A stretch of 64,000 bases of DNA, taken from contig CM041465.1 of NCBI GenBank assembly GCA_023213395.1, positions 37,393,741-37,457,740 on the forward strand, in the 5' to 3' direction. The DNA is from Cycas panzhihuaensis (taxonomy: Eukaryota > Cycadophyta). The position numbers and the translations under genes were made by a program. The notes below the pieces were generated by a model. The model was not told where the DNA came from and did not search any database. It saw only the letters and a program-made list of their open reading frames with translations. The stretch's first letter is position 1. Each line of letters starts with the position of its first letter. Positions 63,848-64,000 of this stretch are shown here, in pieces.

Positions 63848-64000
63848 ATGGAATTTACAATCATGGAGGATAATGATGTGGTTATATATGCTCCTAAAAC
63901 AAATGAATATTACTTAAGGGATTCATTTCTTCTAGTACCTAAGTGTAATGATGAAGACTACTTCTTTTGGACAATTAAAATGAGATGTTTATTCATAGCT
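63848..64000 (+). CDS. L Gag-like protein, N-terminal part
   Basis: ATG at 63848: MEFTIMEDNDVVIYAPKTNE, then YYLRDSFLLVPKCNDEDYFF and WTIKMRCLFIA up to the window edge, in one open frame. It is the UBN2-type copia Gag start also seen in J (ATG at 49484), where the same frame is broken. It may be intact; only 51 codons are visible. Confidence 0.7.
   Translation, partial: MEFTIMEDNDVVIYAPKTNEYYLRDSFLLVPKCNDEDYFFWTIKMRCLFIA

Larger units (their letters stand above)
62175..64000 (+). mobile_element. LTR element L, sibling of J, runs off the window
   Basis: Plus-strand element with a 233-bp 5' LTR (62175-62407), perfect primer site, a 1.4-kb leader and the start of a J-type gag at 63848. It is inserted in the integrase gene of copia I in the opposite direction to J. 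The 3' end is outside the window. Confidence 0.85.

Overview
This window looks like nuclear DNA of a vascular plant with a large, retrotransposon-filled genome; a gymnosperm or other large-genome seed plant would fit, but the sequence names no species. The signs are LTR retrotransposons (Ty1/copia and Ty3/gypsy) with plant-type gag, RT, integrase and chromodomain motifs, primer sites matching plant initiator tRNA-Met, GT-AG split exons, and high AT content. No rRNA, tRNA gene, CRISPR or prokaryotic feature was seen. Most open frames are fragments of decayed elements.

Layout (letters used throughout). A1 (1-4343, -): truncated gypsy-like element inserted in the RT gene of copia B (4344-6056, +). 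C (6057-13426, +): copia with a long tandem-repeat leader and an intact gag. D (13750-19001, -): compact copia. E (19877-25370, -): gypsy chromovirus. F (25393-34564, -): LTR element without recognisable retroviral genes that instead carries a piece of a host hnRNP H/F-type RNA-binding gene; copia G (25919-31087, -) is nested in it. A2 (35464-40989, -): second member of the A family, inserted with a perfect 5-bp target duplication into what may be a host exon. 42306-43133 (+): two spliced exons of a probable host gene, PPR-like. 44500-46600: old dispersed repeats and a small TRIM-like element. I (47255-62174, -): old copia split by J (48234-60166, -), which is itself split by K (52146-59574, +), and ended by L (62175 to window end, +), a sibling of J.

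Element boundaries rest on paired LTRs beginning TG and ending CA, adjacent primer-binding sites and polypurine tracts, and target duplications: CCGCC (A2), TCTCT (E), GGAAC (G), CTTGC (J), and one-mismatch pairs for D and F. LTR differences counted by eye agree with the nesting: G is nearly identical between its LTRs while its host F differs at about eleven sites; K has LTRs that look identical while its host J differs at about eleven.

What stands out: host-gene capture by F; a shared loss of RT, RNase H and integrase core in both A elements, which suggests a mobile but non-autonomous lineage; the gag-only J/L family; the K element, whose LTRs match perfectly although its genes are shattered; and clusters of GTAC words in the leaders of D and G. 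The only plausible host coding sequence is the 42306-43133 exon pair and the possible exon broken by A2.
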